Shown here one piece after another: positions 1-8,333 of a stretch of DNA of 34,569 nucleotides (its first letter is position 1; every line of letters starts with the position of its first letter). Below the pieces are notes generated by a model. That model ran no database searches, was not told the origin of the DNA, and saw only the letters and a program-made list of their open reading frames with translations. The stretch lies in contig JAGKWY010000043.1 in assembly GCA_021151625.1 (NCBI GenBank), forward strand, positions 1-34,569. The letters are read 5' to 3'. The stretch comes from Gammaproteobacteria bacterium (GTDB taxonomy: Bacteria; Pseudomonadota; Gammaproteobacteria; Pseudomonadales; Cellvibrionaceae). Made by a program: the position numbers and the translations under genes.

Positions 1-10
1 CCGGATAGCT

Positions 11-1423
11 ATGAGTAAGATTCTGATTGTTGAAGACGAAACCATCATCCGCAATGCCCTGCGCAAATTGCTGGAGCGCAACCAGTACGAGGTCAGCGAG
101 GCCCCGTCGGTAAAAGAAGCCACGTCCAAATTCCAGTTGAAGGATTTTGACCTGATCATCAGCGACCTGCGTCTGCCCGGCGCCCCTGGCACTGATCTGA
201 TTAAACTTGCCGGTGACACCCCGGTACTGATCATGACCAGCTACGCCAGCCTGCGCTCGGCAGTCGACTCCATGCGCATGGGTGCCGTGGATTATATCGC
301 CAAACCCTTTGACCACGATGAGATGGTCAATGCCGTCAAGCGCGTTATTGGCAAGGCCAAAGCAGCGAACAAAGCTGCACCAGCAAGCCAAGCGGCCAGC
401 AGTGCTATCGCCGGTATGATTGGCGCCAGCGACGTAATGCAAGACCTCTACAATCGTATCCACAAGGTTGCCCCGACCAATGCCACAGTCCTGGTTCACG
501 GTGAAACAGGTACCGGTAAAGAGTTGGTAGCCCGCGCCCTCCATGAGGAGAGCAACCGCAACAATCACCTGATGATTTCGGTGAACTGCGCCGCCATTCC
601 CGATACCCTGATCGAATCCGAACTGTTCGGCTATGAGAAAGGCGCTTTCACCGGTGCATCCAACAACCGTGAAGGCCTGGTAGCAGCAGCTGATGGCGGC
701 ACCCTGTTCCTCGACGAAATTGGTGAATTACCACTGGAAGCCCAAGCCCGCCTGTTGCGGGTACTGCAAGAAGGTGAGGTTCGCCCGCTTGGATCGGTTG
801 AATCGCGCAAAGTAGATGTGCGTCTTGTCGCTGCAACCCACCGCGACCTGCGCAAACTATCCAAAGAAGGCAAATTCCGTGAAGACCTTTACTTCCGTAT
901 CAACGTAGTTCAGTTGGAATTGCCACCATTGCGTGAACGCGGACGCGACATCATCAATATCGCCGAGTCCCTGCTGCAGCGCTACTGTGGCCAGTTTGGC
1001 AAACCACAACTCAAGCTATCTTCTGCTGCCATGGATGCCATCATGAGCTATAACTGGCCAGGAAACGTGCGCGAGCTGGAAAACGCCATGCAACGCGCAG
1101 TGATTTTGTGTGAAGACAGCACCGAAATTGGCGACCACCTGCTCTCCATCGATATGGATAGCCGCGATATGGATGACAATACCGGTAGCTCCCTGATTGA
1201 AGCGCCACGCCTTGCCGGTCGCAGTAGCAGCCGCCAGGACGCCAGCGAAGACCTGTCTCTGGAAGACTACTTCCAGCGTTTCGTACTGGAACACCAGGAC
1301 ACCATGAGCGAAACCGAGCTGGCACGCAAGCTGGGAGTTAGCCGCAAATGCTTATGGGAGCGGCGTCAGCGCCTTGGCATTCCGCGTACCAAGACCTCTG
1401 CAGCAGCTTCAACCGCCAAATAA
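11..1423 (+). CDS. cbrB: Sigma-54 response regulator CbrB
   Basis: NtrC-family transcription activator of the CbrAB system, which in pseudomonads senses carbon/nitrogen balance and drives the CrcZ RNA. Domains in order: receiver with acidic pocket E8/D9 and phospho-acceptor D52; AAA+ ATPase with Walker A GETGTGKE (about 164-171) and the sigma-54 contact loop GAFTGA (about 211-216); C-terminal Fis-type helix-turn-helix (ETELARKLGVSRKCLWERRQ). The 470-aa length and the C-terminal stretch match Pseudomonas CbrB closely. The downstream order (CrcZ-like RNA, pcnB, folK, panB) is the Pseudomonas cbrB neighbourhood, which supports the name over generic NtrC. The sensor cbrA would lie just left of the window. 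A strong terminator follows the stop codon. Confidence 0.93.
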   Translation: MSKILIVEDETIIRNALRKLLERNQYEVSEAPSVKEATSKFQLKDFDLIISDLRLPGAPGTDLIKLAGDTPVLIMTSYASLRSAVDSMRMGAVDYIAKPFDHDEMVNAVKRVIGKAKAANKAAPASQAASSAIAGMIGASDVMQDLYNRIHKVAPTNATVLVHGETGTGKELVARALHEESNRNNHLMISVNCAAIPDTLIESELFGYEKGAFTGASNNREGLVAAADGGTLFLDEIGELPLEAQARLLRVLQEGEVRPLGSVESRKVDVRLVAATHRDLRKLSKEGKFREDLYFRINVVQLELPPLRERGRDIINIAESLLQRYCGQFGKPQLKLSSAAMDAIMSYNWPGNVRELENAMQRAVILCEDSTEIGDHLLSIDMDSRDMDDNTGSSLIEAPRLAGRSSSRQDASEDLSLEDYFQRFVLEHQDTMSETELARKLGVSRKCLWERRQRLGIPRTKTSAAASTAK

Positions 1424-1450
1424 GCTATCCAGCTATTTGCCATCAAAAAA

Positions 1451-1484
1451 ATCCCCGTTATGCCGAAAGCAGCGGGGATTTTTG
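1451..1484 (+). terminator. Rho-independent terminator of cbrB
   Basis: Perfect 7-bp stem ATCCCCG / CGGGGAT (1451-1457 with 1473-1479) followed by a run of T, 28 bases after the cbrB stop. It separates cbrB from the downstream RNA gene. Confidence 0.9.
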
Positions 1485-1562
1485 TTTGCAGTGACACATT
1501 TGCAAATAAATACGCCACAAATGATTGATTTGACGCCAAACCGTTACCCCGAACCACGCGAG

Positions 1563-1606
1563 TGTTACCGTAAAAAAACTGTTACTTGTGCTACCCACAC
1601 GTAACA
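1563..1606 (+). promoter_or_regulatory. Candidate enhancer sites for CbrB
   Basis: TGTTAC at 1563-1568 and 1580-1585, and GTAACA at 1601-1606. The last two form a perfect 6-bp inverted repeat separated by 15 bases. They lie about 100-140 bases upstream of a sigma-54 promoter, where an NtrC-type activator is expected to bind. Assignment to CbrB is inference from position. Confidence 0.5.
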
Positions 1607-1701
1607 AACTTGATACCAATCTGTAACCCTTCGAAATAACAAAAAGAAATAACAGTCTCACCAAAAACACTAAGCAATTGTTTTTATTATGTATTTTAAA
1701 A

Positions 1702-1718
1702 TTGGCACAACACCTGCT
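1702..1718 (+). promoter_or_regulatory. Sigma-54 promoter of the CrcZ-like RNA
   Basis: The sequence TTGGCACAACACCTGCT has the invariant GG (1704-1705) and GC (1716-1717) exactly 10 bases apart, with TGGCAC at -24, as in RpoN promoters. Transcription would start near 1728, at the edge of the A-rich RNA. Confidence 0.82.
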
Positions 1719-1727
1719 CTATGTCGG

Positions 1728-2122
1728 CCATAACAAAAACAAACAATAAGAATTAACTCACAAAATCTAATAACAACAACAAATAATAAAAAACGTAACA
1801 AGCTAAAAAATAACAACAATAGACAATAAGAAACTGAAACAAACGAATAACAACAAGAAACAATAAGAAACTGAAAAAACAGAACATAACAACAAGAAAT
1901 AATAACAACAGAATGTAAATAACAATAACGAAAACAATAACTTAGATTGACCACGCTAGAAGACAAGAGCAATAAGACAGTAAAATAAAGCGGACTACTG
2001 ACTAGGCACAGGATGGGATAGCACGCGAGATTGGATGTTTGCCACGGAGGCAACCCATTGAGATGCCAGATGCAGCACTTCGGTGCTACCCTCCAGCGGG
2101 AAAGCGTGAGCTTTCCCGTTTT
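1728..2122 (+). ncRNA. crcZ: CrcZ-like Hfq-sequestering small RNA
   Basis: Position (between cbrB and pcnB), size (about 395 nt against about 407 in P. aeruginosa), sigma-54 promoter and terminator all match CrcZ, the RNA that titrates Hfq/Crc and relieves carbon catabolite repression. The body is packed with AAN triplet runs, the sequence bound by the distal face of Hfq: long tracts lie at about 1769-1793, 1805-1820, 1845-1870, 1885-1910 and 1917-1941. The 3' end has a small hairpin with a TTCG loop (about 2072-2085) and then a 9-bp GC-rich terminator hairpin. The AAN content looks even denser than in the Pseudomonas RNA. I see no protein-coding signal on either strand. The exact ends are inferred. 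Confidence 0.85.
2097..2122 (+). terminator. Terminator of the CrcZ-like RNA
   Basis: Perfect 9-bp stem CGGGAAAGC / GCTTTCCCG with a GTGA loop, followed by TTTT. It would give the RNA a stable 3' end. Confidence 0.88.
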
Positions 2123-2309
2123 GCTTTCTCCCTCTCAGGATTCAAATCTGGAGCAGATACTGCAAAGCCTGTAACCAAGACCTCGTTACCGATAAGAAAG
2201 TTCAAACTTCCACCTAACCTGTTAGCTCCGGCTTGTCGTAAAAAACCCTGATCATCTGCTAAACTCGCGGTTTCCTTGCAACTGACTGCTTAAACACCTG
2301 CGAGACACC

Positions 2310-3695
2310 ATGCTCAAACGCTTGCTTAACCTCTTTACCTCGAAGGATTCCAGCAAAGTATCCGGCCATACCACCCGCGACGGTGCTATTTCAATTCCGC
2401 GCGACCAGCACAATATTTCTCGCAAAAATATCAGTCAGGCAGCCATCAAGATCATCAAACAACTGGAAGACGCGGGCTACTCCGCCTATCTAGTCGGTGG
2501 TGGTGTGCGCGATTTGCTCCTCGGTAATCACCCCAAGGATTTTGATGTCGCCACCAACGCCAAGCCAGAAGAAGTTAAACGCCTGTTTCGCAGTGCGCGC
2601 ATTGTTGGCCGCCGCTTCCAGATAGTTCACGTCCGCATGGGACGTGAAGTGATTGAGGTTACGACCTTCCGCGGCCACCACGACGACAGTTCCCAGCATT
2701 CCGCGCGCAGTGAGGATGGCATGTTATTGCGCGATAACGTCTACGGCACTCTGGAAACCGATGCCATGCGCCGCGACTTTACCGTCAATGCGCTCTATTA
2801 CACATTGAAAGACTTTTCGGTTATCGATTATTGCAAAGGTGTTGAAGACCTCAAAAACCGCACCCTGCGGATGATTGGCGACCCGGCCACCCGCTACAAA
2901 GAAGACCCGGTGCGCATACTGCGCGCCCTGCGTTTTGCCGCCAAGCTGGGCTTTAGCATAGAGCCAAAAACTGCCAAACCCATTCGCGAGCTAGGCAACC
3001 TGTTACTGAATGTGTCTGATGCGCGCCTGTTTGAAGAGGTGCTCAAACTCTTTCTCGGGGGCTCGGCAACCGCAACCTTTAGCCTGCTGCGCGAATATGA
3101 TCTCCTCTTACACCTGTTCCCTGGTACAGACATCGCACTCAAAGCCAACGACGAGATAGGCGCAAACCTGATCGAGCAGTGCATGATTAATACCGACAAA
3201 CGCATCCGTGCTGACAAAACGGTAACTCCCGCGTTTATCTATGCCGCCCTGCTCTGGCCCGCCGTGCAACAGCAATTCAAATTGCTATCCGGGCAGATGA
3301 CACCCGCGCAAGCCTGGGCACAGGCCGGCACCAATGCGATAAACCAACAATTGACCCGCACTGCGGTCCCCAAGCGCTTCCTAATCCCGATGCGCGAGAT
3401 TTGGGACTTGCAGCAGCGTCTGCCCAATCGCCTGGGCATGCGCGCCCTCCGCACCCTGGATCACCCGCGCTTTCGTGCGGCTTATGACTTCCTGCTGATG
3501 CGTGAAGCCGCCGGCGAAAACCTGGATGGATTGGGAGTATGGTGGACCAATTACCAAACTGCTGGCGATGAAGAGCGCGAGCAAATGGTAAAAGACTTGG
3601 CTCGTCAGGGTACTAAAAGCGGAGGCAACAAACCGCGCCGCCGCCGCGGACCGCGCAAGCCCAAAACCGATACCGCCAGCAGCGGGAACGAATAA
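2310..3695 (+). CDS. pcnB: Poly(A) polymerase I
   Basis: Adds poly(A) tails to RNA 3' ends and so promotes decay by exonucleases. It belongs to the class II nucleotidyltransferases shared with CCA-adding enzymes. The N-terminal catalytic domain shows VGGGVRDLLLG (about 62-72), the metal-binding DFD pair (D77, D79) and RRFQIVHV. The RNA-binding motif ALRFAAKLGF follows in the central domain. The C terminus is a highly basic tail (PRRRRGPRK) typical of PcnB and absent from CCA transferases. At 461 aa it has the family length. It sits between crcZ and folK as in Pseudomonas, and folK starts 3 bases after its stop, so they are probably co-transcribed. The ribosome site before the ATG is weak. Confidence 0.95.
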   Translation: MLKRLLNLFTSKDSSKVSGHTTRDGAISIPRDQHNISRKNISQAAIKIIKQLEDAGYSAYLVGGGVRDLLLGNHPKDFDVATNAKPEEVKRLFRSARIVGRRFQIVHVRMGREVIEVTTFRGHHDDSSQHSARSEDGMLLRDNVYGTLETDAMRRDFTVNALYYTLKDFSVIDYCKGVEDLKNRTLRMIGDPATRYKEDPVRILRALRFAAKLGFSIEPKTAKPIRELGNLLLNVSDARLFEEVLKLFLGGSATATFSLLREYDLLLHLFPGTDIALKANDEIGANLIEQCMINTDKRIRADKTVTPAFIYAALLWPAVQQQFKLLSGQMTPAQAWAQAGTNAINQQLTRTAVPKRFLIPMREIWDLQQRLPNRLGMRALRTLDHPRFRAAYDFLLMREAAGENLDGLGVWWTNYQTAGDEEREQMVKDLARQGTKSGGNKPRRRRGPRKPKTDTASSGNE

Positions 3696-3698
3696 CCG

Positions 3699-4184
3699 AT
3701 GGTGTTGGCCTATATAGGTCTGGGCAGCAACCTGGAAAACCCACTGGATCAGGTCGAGCGCGCCTTTCAGGAACTGGGCTCATTGGCAGATACAAGCCTG
3801 CTCGCTCGCTCGGCACTCTACCAAAGTCGCGCCATAGGCCCGGAACAGCCTGACTACATCAATGCGGTGGCACAGCTGGAGACCAGCCTTGCGCCATTGG
3901 ATTTACTGGATGCTCTACAATCCATAGAGCAAGCGCACCGACGCGTACGACTGCAACATTGGGGGCCGCGCACCCTGGATCTGGACCTGTTACTTTATGG
4001 CAACGACACCATCCAGCACCCGCGTCTGAATGTGCCCCACCCTTACCTGACCCAGCGCAGCTTTGTGCTCTACCCGCTGGCGGATATAGACCCGAACTTA
4101 CAACTACCGAGTAGCCAGTCCCTGCAAACCCTGCTTAGCCAGTGCCCCTTCGACGGCCTGGTACGTTTGCCGGATACTCGCTAA
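3699..4184 (+). CDS. folK: HPPK, folate biosynthesis pyrophosphokinase
   Basis: 6-hydroxymethyl-7,8-dihydropterin pyrophosphokinase transfers pyrophosphate from ATP to the pterin, the step before dihydropteroate synthase. Recognisable features are the N-terminal YIGLGSNL, the central RRVRLQHWGPRTLDLDLLLYG (acidic Mg-binding DLD) and the distal PHPYLTQRSFVLYPL. The 161-aa length is normal. It follows pcnB after 3 bases and precedes a kinase gene by 18 bases, so the cluster looks like one operon. The start ATG is the only one consistent with the conserved N terminus. Confidence 0.95.
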   Translation: MVLAYIGLGSNLENPLDQVERAFQELGSLADTSLLARSALYQSRAIGPEQPDYINAVAQLETSLAPLDLLDALQSIEQAHRRVRLQHWGPRTLDLDLLLYGNDTIQHPRLNVPHPYLTQRSFVLYPLADIDPNLQLPSSQSLQTLLSQCPFDGLVRLPDTR

Positions 4185-4202
4185 TCGGCGCAAGGAGTTA
4201 TT

Positions 4203-4886
4203 GTGGACGCTGTCTTTGAAGAACTCGGCCTGGACCTCACCAATACCAAACTACCACGCTATATCGCCGTGGAAGGTTGTATCGGCGTAGGCAAAACCAC
4301 CCTCGCGCGCAATATTGCCCGCCTGTTTAATTACGATATGCTACTGGAGCAACCGGAAGAAAATCCCTTTCTGGAACGCTTTTATCGCGATCCCAAATCC
4401 ACTGCATTACCCACGCAACTATTCTTTTTGTTCCAGCGCGCCAATCAATTACAAAACCTGAAGCAAGACGATATTTTCGAGCCAGTACGCGTGGCTGATT
4501 TTTTAATTGAAAAAGACCAGCTCTTTGCGCGCGTAACACTGGATGATGATGAATTGAATATTTATCGCCAGGTGTACGACAAGCTGGTAATTAATTCCCC
4601 CAAACCGGATTTGGTGATTTATTTACAAGCACCACTCGACGTTTTGCTCGATCGCATTCGTCAGCGCGGTATCAGCGCCGAGCAACATATAGGCGCTGAT
4701 TATCTGAAAGCGCTCAACGACGCCTATACTGAATTTTTCCATTTTTACGATGGCGCACCACTGTTAATTGTCAACGCCAAGGATTTAAACCTGGCAAAGA
4801 ATCGCGACCACTTTAAACAGTTGGTGGAATATATCCTCACCATCAAAAGCGGTCGCCACTATTACAACCCAGTGCCTGCACTCTAA
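4203..4886 (+). CDS. Deoxynucleoside kinase family protein
   Basis: Small cytosolic kinase of the dCK/dGK superfamily, expected to phosphorylate a deoxynucleoside for salvage. The P-loop GCIGVGKTT lies at residues 25-33. The stretch LLEQPEENPFLERFYRDP and the basic lid region DRIRQRGISAEQ are typical of bacterial members. The start is GTG at 4203, supported by AGGAG at 4191-4195; no ATG lies in the same frame nearby. It is inserted between folK and panB. Substrate specificity cannot be read from sequence. Confidence 0.85.
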   Translation: MDAVFEELGLDLTNTKLPRYIAVEGCIGVGKTTLARNIARLFNYDMLLEQPEENPFLERFYRDPKSTALPTQLFFLFQRANQLQNLKQDDIFEPVRVADFLIEKDQLFARVTLDDDELNIYRQVYDKLVINSPKPDLVIYLQAPLDVLLDRIRQRGISAEQHIGADYLKALNDAYTEFFHFYDGAPLLIVNAKDLNLAKNRDHFKQLVEYILTIKSGRHYYNPVPAL

Positions 4887-4912
4887 TTGTTTTTCTCACA
4901 GAGAGAACTGCC

Positions 4913-5752
4913 ATGCCTTACGGAACCATCAATAGCACTTCCACTGCCGATACCGCGCTCACCAAAAGTGTCACTATTAACACGCTCAACAAATTAAAAG
5001 CGAACGACGAAAAATTTGTCGTGATTTCACTGTACGACGCACACATGGCGGCCATGGCGCAGCGCTGTGGTGTAGAAGTGGTATTGATTGGCGATTCACT
5101 CGGCATGACCGTATTGGGTTATGACAGCACCATTCCCGTTACCATGGAGCAAATGATTTATCACGTGGAAGCGGTGGCACGCGGCAATAAAAAATCCTTA
5201 ATCATTGGCGACCTGCCCTTTATGACCTATGCCACGCCGGAGGATGCCATGCGCAATTGCATGCGCATCATGCAAGCCGGTGCGCAGATGGTAAAACTTG
5301 AAGGCGGCGCCTGGCTCGCCGACACAGTGCGCATGCTCGCCGAGCGCGGTGTACCTGTGTGCGCACACCTGGGATTAACACCGCAATCAGTGAATAAATT
5401 TGGCGGCTTCCGCGTGCAGGGGCGCGATCAGGAAGGTGCTGAAAAAATTCTCGCCGATGCCAAATTACTCGCCGATGCTGGGGCCGACTTATTGGTATTG
5501 GAATGCGTTCCCGCGTCACTGGCAGCACAGATTACCCGCGAGATTGCAATTCCCACCATCGGCATAGGCGCAGGCCGCGATGTAGATGCGCAGGTATTGG
5601 TGATTAACGATATTCTCGGCCTGACTGAACAACCACCCAAATTTTCCAAGAATTTTTTGTTAGAGGCGAATGATATTCCCGGAGCCATGCAAAAATATGT
5701 AGCCGATGTAAAATCCGGCGCATTTCCCGGTGACGATAATATTTTTAATTAA
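4913..5752 (+). CDS. panB: Ketopantoate hydroxymethyltransferase
   Basis: Catalyses methylene-THF-dependent hydroxymethylation of alpha-ketoisovalerate to ketopantoate, the first committed step of pantothenate/CoA synthesis. Motifs: SLYDAHMAAMAQ, the metal-binding GDSLGM, KLEGG, HLGLTPQS and the GIGAG region. The 279-aa length is about 15 residues over the usual 264, from a Ser/Thr-rich N-terminal extension (MPYGTINSTST) before the conserved core. Ribosome site GAGAGAA precedes the ATG. In Pseudomonas panC follows directly; here a terminator and then a pectate lyase gene follow, so panC must be elsewhere. Confidence 0.95.
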   Translation: MPYGTINSTSTADTALTKSVTINTLNKLKANDEKFVVISLYDAHMAAMAQRCGVEVVLIGDSLGMTVLGYDSTIPVTMEQMIYHVEAVARGNKKSLIIGDLPFMTYATPEDAMRNCMRIMQAGAQMVKLEGGAWLADTVRMLAERGVPVCAHLGLTPQSVNKFGGFRVQGRDQEGAEKILADAKLLADAGADLLVLECVPASLAAQITREIAIPTIGIGAGRDVDAQVLVINDILGLTEQPPKFSKNFLLEANDIPGAMQKYVADVKSGAFPGDDNIFN

Positions 5753-5800
5753 TCCCATCACCGCCCTCATCAAAAACTCACTGCTAAAAACTCCACCGAC

Positions 5801-5832
5801 AAGCCGCCGCAATGAATTGCAGCGGCTTTTTT
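5801..5832 (+). terminator. Terminator of the pcnB-panB operon
   Basis: Stem AAGCCGC / GCGGCTT with an interrupted inner part, ending in six T (5801-5832), about 50 bases after panB. It marks the end of the conserved housekeeping block. Confidence 0.85.
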
Positions 5833-5859
5833 ATGTCCGCGCCTATCCTGAAATACAGC

Positions 5860-5891
5860 ACTGATTGGTTTCCTTGCTACACTGATTGGTT
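5860..5891 (+). promoter_or_regulatory. Direct repeat upstream of pectate lyase
   Basis: ACTGATTGGTT occurs at 5860-5870 and again at 5881-5891, two helical turns apart, about 80-110 bases before the pectate lyase ATG. It could be a tandem operator; the regulator is unknown. Confidence 0.4.
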
Positions 5892-5972
5892 ATCGGCAGT
5901 TAACTTAAACATGGCCACGTATCTTTTGTTACCCGCTTATTTTTATAAGGCCAGCGATTTCAGGAAACTATT

Positions 5973-7217
5973 ATGCTTAAAAAACTCTTCATGCTTAACA
6001 AAAGCCTCATACCAAACAGAACCCTGCTAGCACTTACCTTAAGCCTATTCACTGCAACCACCCAAATTGCAATGGCTACTTCAGTCGTTGAAAAAACTGC
6101 AGCGACGCCAGTAGCAGCAAGCGCTCAAACCAATTGGGATGTGTATTACGCAAACTCAAAATCCCTGCACGAACAAGATGAAGCGGCAATTGTCGCCGAA
6201 TTAAAAAAGCTCAACAAAAAAACAGCAGACTTACCGGCTCCTACCAAAGAATTTGGTTTTGAAATTAATCAGCCAGCGGAATGGTTTACCAGCGACGAAG
6301 GCAAGCGCGTGATGGATATTATCCTTTCCTTCCAAACTCCATCGGGTGGCTGGTCCAAACGCACCGATATGGCCAAAGCAGTGCGTCAGCCGGGACAAGC
6401 TTTTGGCACAGAAGAGGATTACATTCCCACCTTCGATAACGGCGCAACCAGCACGCAATTGTTGTTGCTCGCCAAGGCTCATCAGGCCACTGGCGATAAA
6501 CGCTACACTGAAGCCTTTGCGCGCGGACTGACATTAATTTTAAGCGCGCAATATCCCAACGGTGGCTGGCCACAAAGTTTTCCACTGCGCGGCGGCTATC
6601 ACGATCACATCACTTACAACGATGCGTTAATGCGCGATTTAATGCTGGTACTACACCATGTCGCCCAGGCAAAAAAAGAATTCGCGTTTGTATCAAAAGC
6701 CCAGCAACAAGCTGCGCAAGACAGCCTCACGCGCGCACTGGATTGCGTCATAAAAACCCAGGTAGTGGTAAATGGAAAATTAACGGTGTGGGGCGCGCAG
6801 CACGATGCCAAAACCCTGCAGCCAGCCAAGGCGCGCGCTTATGAAATGATTTCACTCACCAGTTCCGAAAGTGTGTGGATGCTGGATTTTTTAATGGACC
6901 TGGATAACCCCAGCCCGACAATTGTTCAATCGGTACACGCCGCCGCCAGCTGGTACGAGCAGAGTAAAATAACCGGCAAGACCTGGGTACGCGGTGCAGC
7001 GAGTTTAAGCGATGATAAAAATGCCCCACCGCTCTGGTCGCGCTTTTATGAAATTGGCAGCAACAAACCAATTTTTGGCGATCGCGATGATTCCATTCAC
7101 TATGTGGTAGGTGAAGTTTCAGAAGAGCGGCGCCTGGGTTACGCCTGGTACACCACAGCGCCAAATAAAGTACTGGAGAAATATGCGCTCTGGGCCAAAG
7201 CGCATCCGTTAAAATAA
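5973..7217 (+). CDS. Secreted pectate lyase, polysaccharide lyase family 10
   Basis: Cleaves polygalacturonate by beta-elimination outside the cell or in the periplasm. A signal peptide covers about residues 1-35 (basic start, then LLALTLSLFTATTQIAMA). The catalytic domain fills the rest and carries family 10 landmarks: SGGWSKRTDMAK, FDNGATSTQLLLLAKA, the GGWPQSFPLRGGYHDHIT block and a late RFYEIGSNKPIFGDRDDS. At 414 aa it is a single catalytic domain without a carbohydrate-binding module. Start at 5973 is supported by AGGAAA at 5962-5967; a second ATG at 5991 would also leave a signal peptide. A Cellvibrio-like host is known for family 10 lyases. Confidence 0.93.
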   Translation: MLKKLFMLNKSLIPNRTLLALTLSLFTATTQIAMATSVVEKTAATPVAASAQTNWDVYYANSKSLHEQDEAAIVAELKKLNKKTADLPAPTKEFGFEINQPAEWFTSDEGKRVMDIILSFQTPSGGWSKRTDMAKAVRQPGQAFGTEEDYIPTFDNGATSTQLLLLAKAHQATGDKRYTEAFARGLTLILSAQYPNGGWPQSFPLRGGYHDHITYNDALMRDLMLVLHHVAQAKKEFAFVSKAQQQAAQDSLTRALDCVIKTQVVVNGKLTVWGAQHDAKTLQPAKARAYEMISLTSSESVWMLDFLMDLDNPSPTIVQSVHAAASWYEQSKITGKTWVRGAASLSDDKNAPPLWSRFYEIGSNKPIFGDRDDSIHYVVGEVSEERRLGYAWYTTAPNKVLEKYALWAKAHPLK

Positions 7218-7247
7218 TTTTGTGTTGAAGTACATCAGCATTAGCTT

Positions 7248-7274
7248 GCGACGGGCAAGATTATTGCCCGTCGC
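7248..7274. terminator. Hairpin between convergent genes
   Basis: Perfect 11-bp stem GCGACGGGCAA / TTGCCCGTCGC with a GATTA loop between the pectate lyase gene and the convergent gene, whose stop codon lies in the loop and arm. No T run on either side, so it may protect 3' ends rather than terminate by itself. Confidence 0.6.
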
Positions 7275-7719
7275 TCGACCAGACTTTCATACTCTGCACC
7301 GCCAGTAATTTGCACTCGCCTTTTAGTTCAACATAGGTACGCATTACCTGATAGCGCGAAGTGCGAAAGGTTTTTCCGTCCGAATTCCATTTCTCTACGC
7401 TTACCAACCCTTCCACCACCGCCGTATTTTGCAGTTTGCGCACACTCAAATCGTGGGAGCGGCGCGCCTTGGGTTGCTCTTCCGGTTTTTGTACCCGCGC
7501 TATTAACGCTGGCTTTGTTTCTTTCAAACTTGCCAGGTTGTGTACCCAATAGAATTCCGCAGCGAGCAATTGCTCCAGGAATTTTACATCACCTTTTTGC
7601 ATTGCCGTTTCATACTGCTGATCCAGTGCGATCAGGTTTTTATCGCTCAAACAGGAATCAGCGTAGGCAGGCATAAACGCACAAGATAATAAGGTCATAA
7701 CAGCCAATTTTTTCATCAT
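7261..7719 (-). CDS. Small secreted NTF2-like (DUF4440-type) protein
   Basis: 152 aa with a signal peptide (MMKKLAVMTLLSCAFMPAYA). The mature part begins with an alpha-helical ALDQQYETAMQKGDVKFLEQLLAAEFYWVH segment followed by alternating strands (VVEGLVSVEKW, RYQVMRTYVEL), the layout of SnoaL/DUF4440 proteins of the NTF2-like fold. This fold serves as small enzymes or ligand-binding proteins; the sequence alone does not say which. Two cysteines (in SCLSD and GECKL) could form a disulfide in the periplasm. It is a single gene convergent with the pectate lyase. Confidence 0.65.
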   Translation of the reverse strand: MMKKLAVMTLLSCAFMPAYADSCLSDKNLIALDQQYETAMQKGDVKFLEQLLAAEFYWVHNLASLKETKPALIARVQKPEEQPKARRSHDLSVRKLQNTAVVEGLVSVEKWNSDGKTFRTSRYQVMRTYVELKGECKLLAVQSMKVWSSDGQ

Positions 7720-7768
7720 TAACTACCATCAAAAATAATCGCAAAAAATACTACCGGAATTTTTAGCA

Positions 7769-7801
7769 TAAAAAAAAGCCGACACCAAAACGATGCCGGC
7801 C
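7769..7801 (-). terminator. Terminator for the 7971-8333 gene
   Basis: Read on the minus strand: GCCGGCA, a short loop, TGTCGGC and eight T. It lies about 170 bases downstream of the minus-strand gene ending at 7971 and upstream of the NTF2-like gene. Confidence 0.75.
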
Positions 7802-7970
7802 AAGACCATACTAGATTACAAATAAAGGGGAGTTCCAAACTGGGCTAAGAGAAAAAACCCAACGGTAGTTTCAGTATTGTTCAGTTTTCAATCATTGCCA
7901 GTTTTCATATGATAATTTTTAAATTATTTGGCGATAACTGCATTCGCCTGATTAGAAATGGCTATATCAA

Positions 7971-8333
7971 CTACAAAGAAGCACGCCCCATCAACACCAT
8001 TGCCTCATTAATCAGCTGATCAAGGCGCGCGGCCGTGGTAGAGCGCAAGGCAAATTCATCGATCAATTTCAGCAAGCGGCCCAACTTTGGCCGCGCTGCG
8101 CGAAACTCTTCTGTGACAGGCTCGTACACCAAATCGTGATCTTGCACACTTAATTTACCCAACTCGGAAAGCTCGGAGTGCAAAGCACTGATGAGATCAT
8201 AAAAAAAATCTTTGCGATCCAGGCTATTGGCCTCCCAATACGCCTGATCCAAGCCTGCTTGCAATCCTTCCAAAACACGAATTGCATTGGAGATATTGTT
8301 ACATGCCATACCAAACACCTTTTGCTCATGCAC
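7971..8333 (-). CDS. Hypothetical helical protein
   Basis: 120 aa, soluble, predicted mostly alpha-helical (NAIRVLEGLQAGLDQAYWEA; DLISALHSELSELGKL; ARLDQLINEAMVLMGRASL). No signal peptide, membrane segment or motif that I recognise. An internal ATG at 8306 (MACNNIS...) has a better placed ribosome site (AAAGG, 8 bases upstream) than the first ATG, so the real protein may be about 111 aa. It is transcribed divergently from the LysE-type exporter gene, 85 bases away, and may share a control region with it. Confidence 0.6.
   Translation of the reverse strand: MHEQKVFGMACNNISNAIRVLEGLQAGLDQAYWEANSLDRKDFFYDLISALHSELSELGKLSVQDHDLVYEPVTEEFRAARPKLGRLLKLIDEFALRSTTAARLDQLINEAMVLMGRASL

Noticed and set aside
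1670..2053. 127-aa open frame on the minus strand, antisense to the CrcZ-like RNA
   Set aside because: Its Val/Ser/Cys/Leu-rich composition is what AAN triplets give when read backwards; no ribosome site and no family likeness.
2039..2251. 70-aa plus-strand frame across the crcZ terminator
   Set aside because: It spans the terminator hairpin and the pcnB leader and has no protein-like composition.
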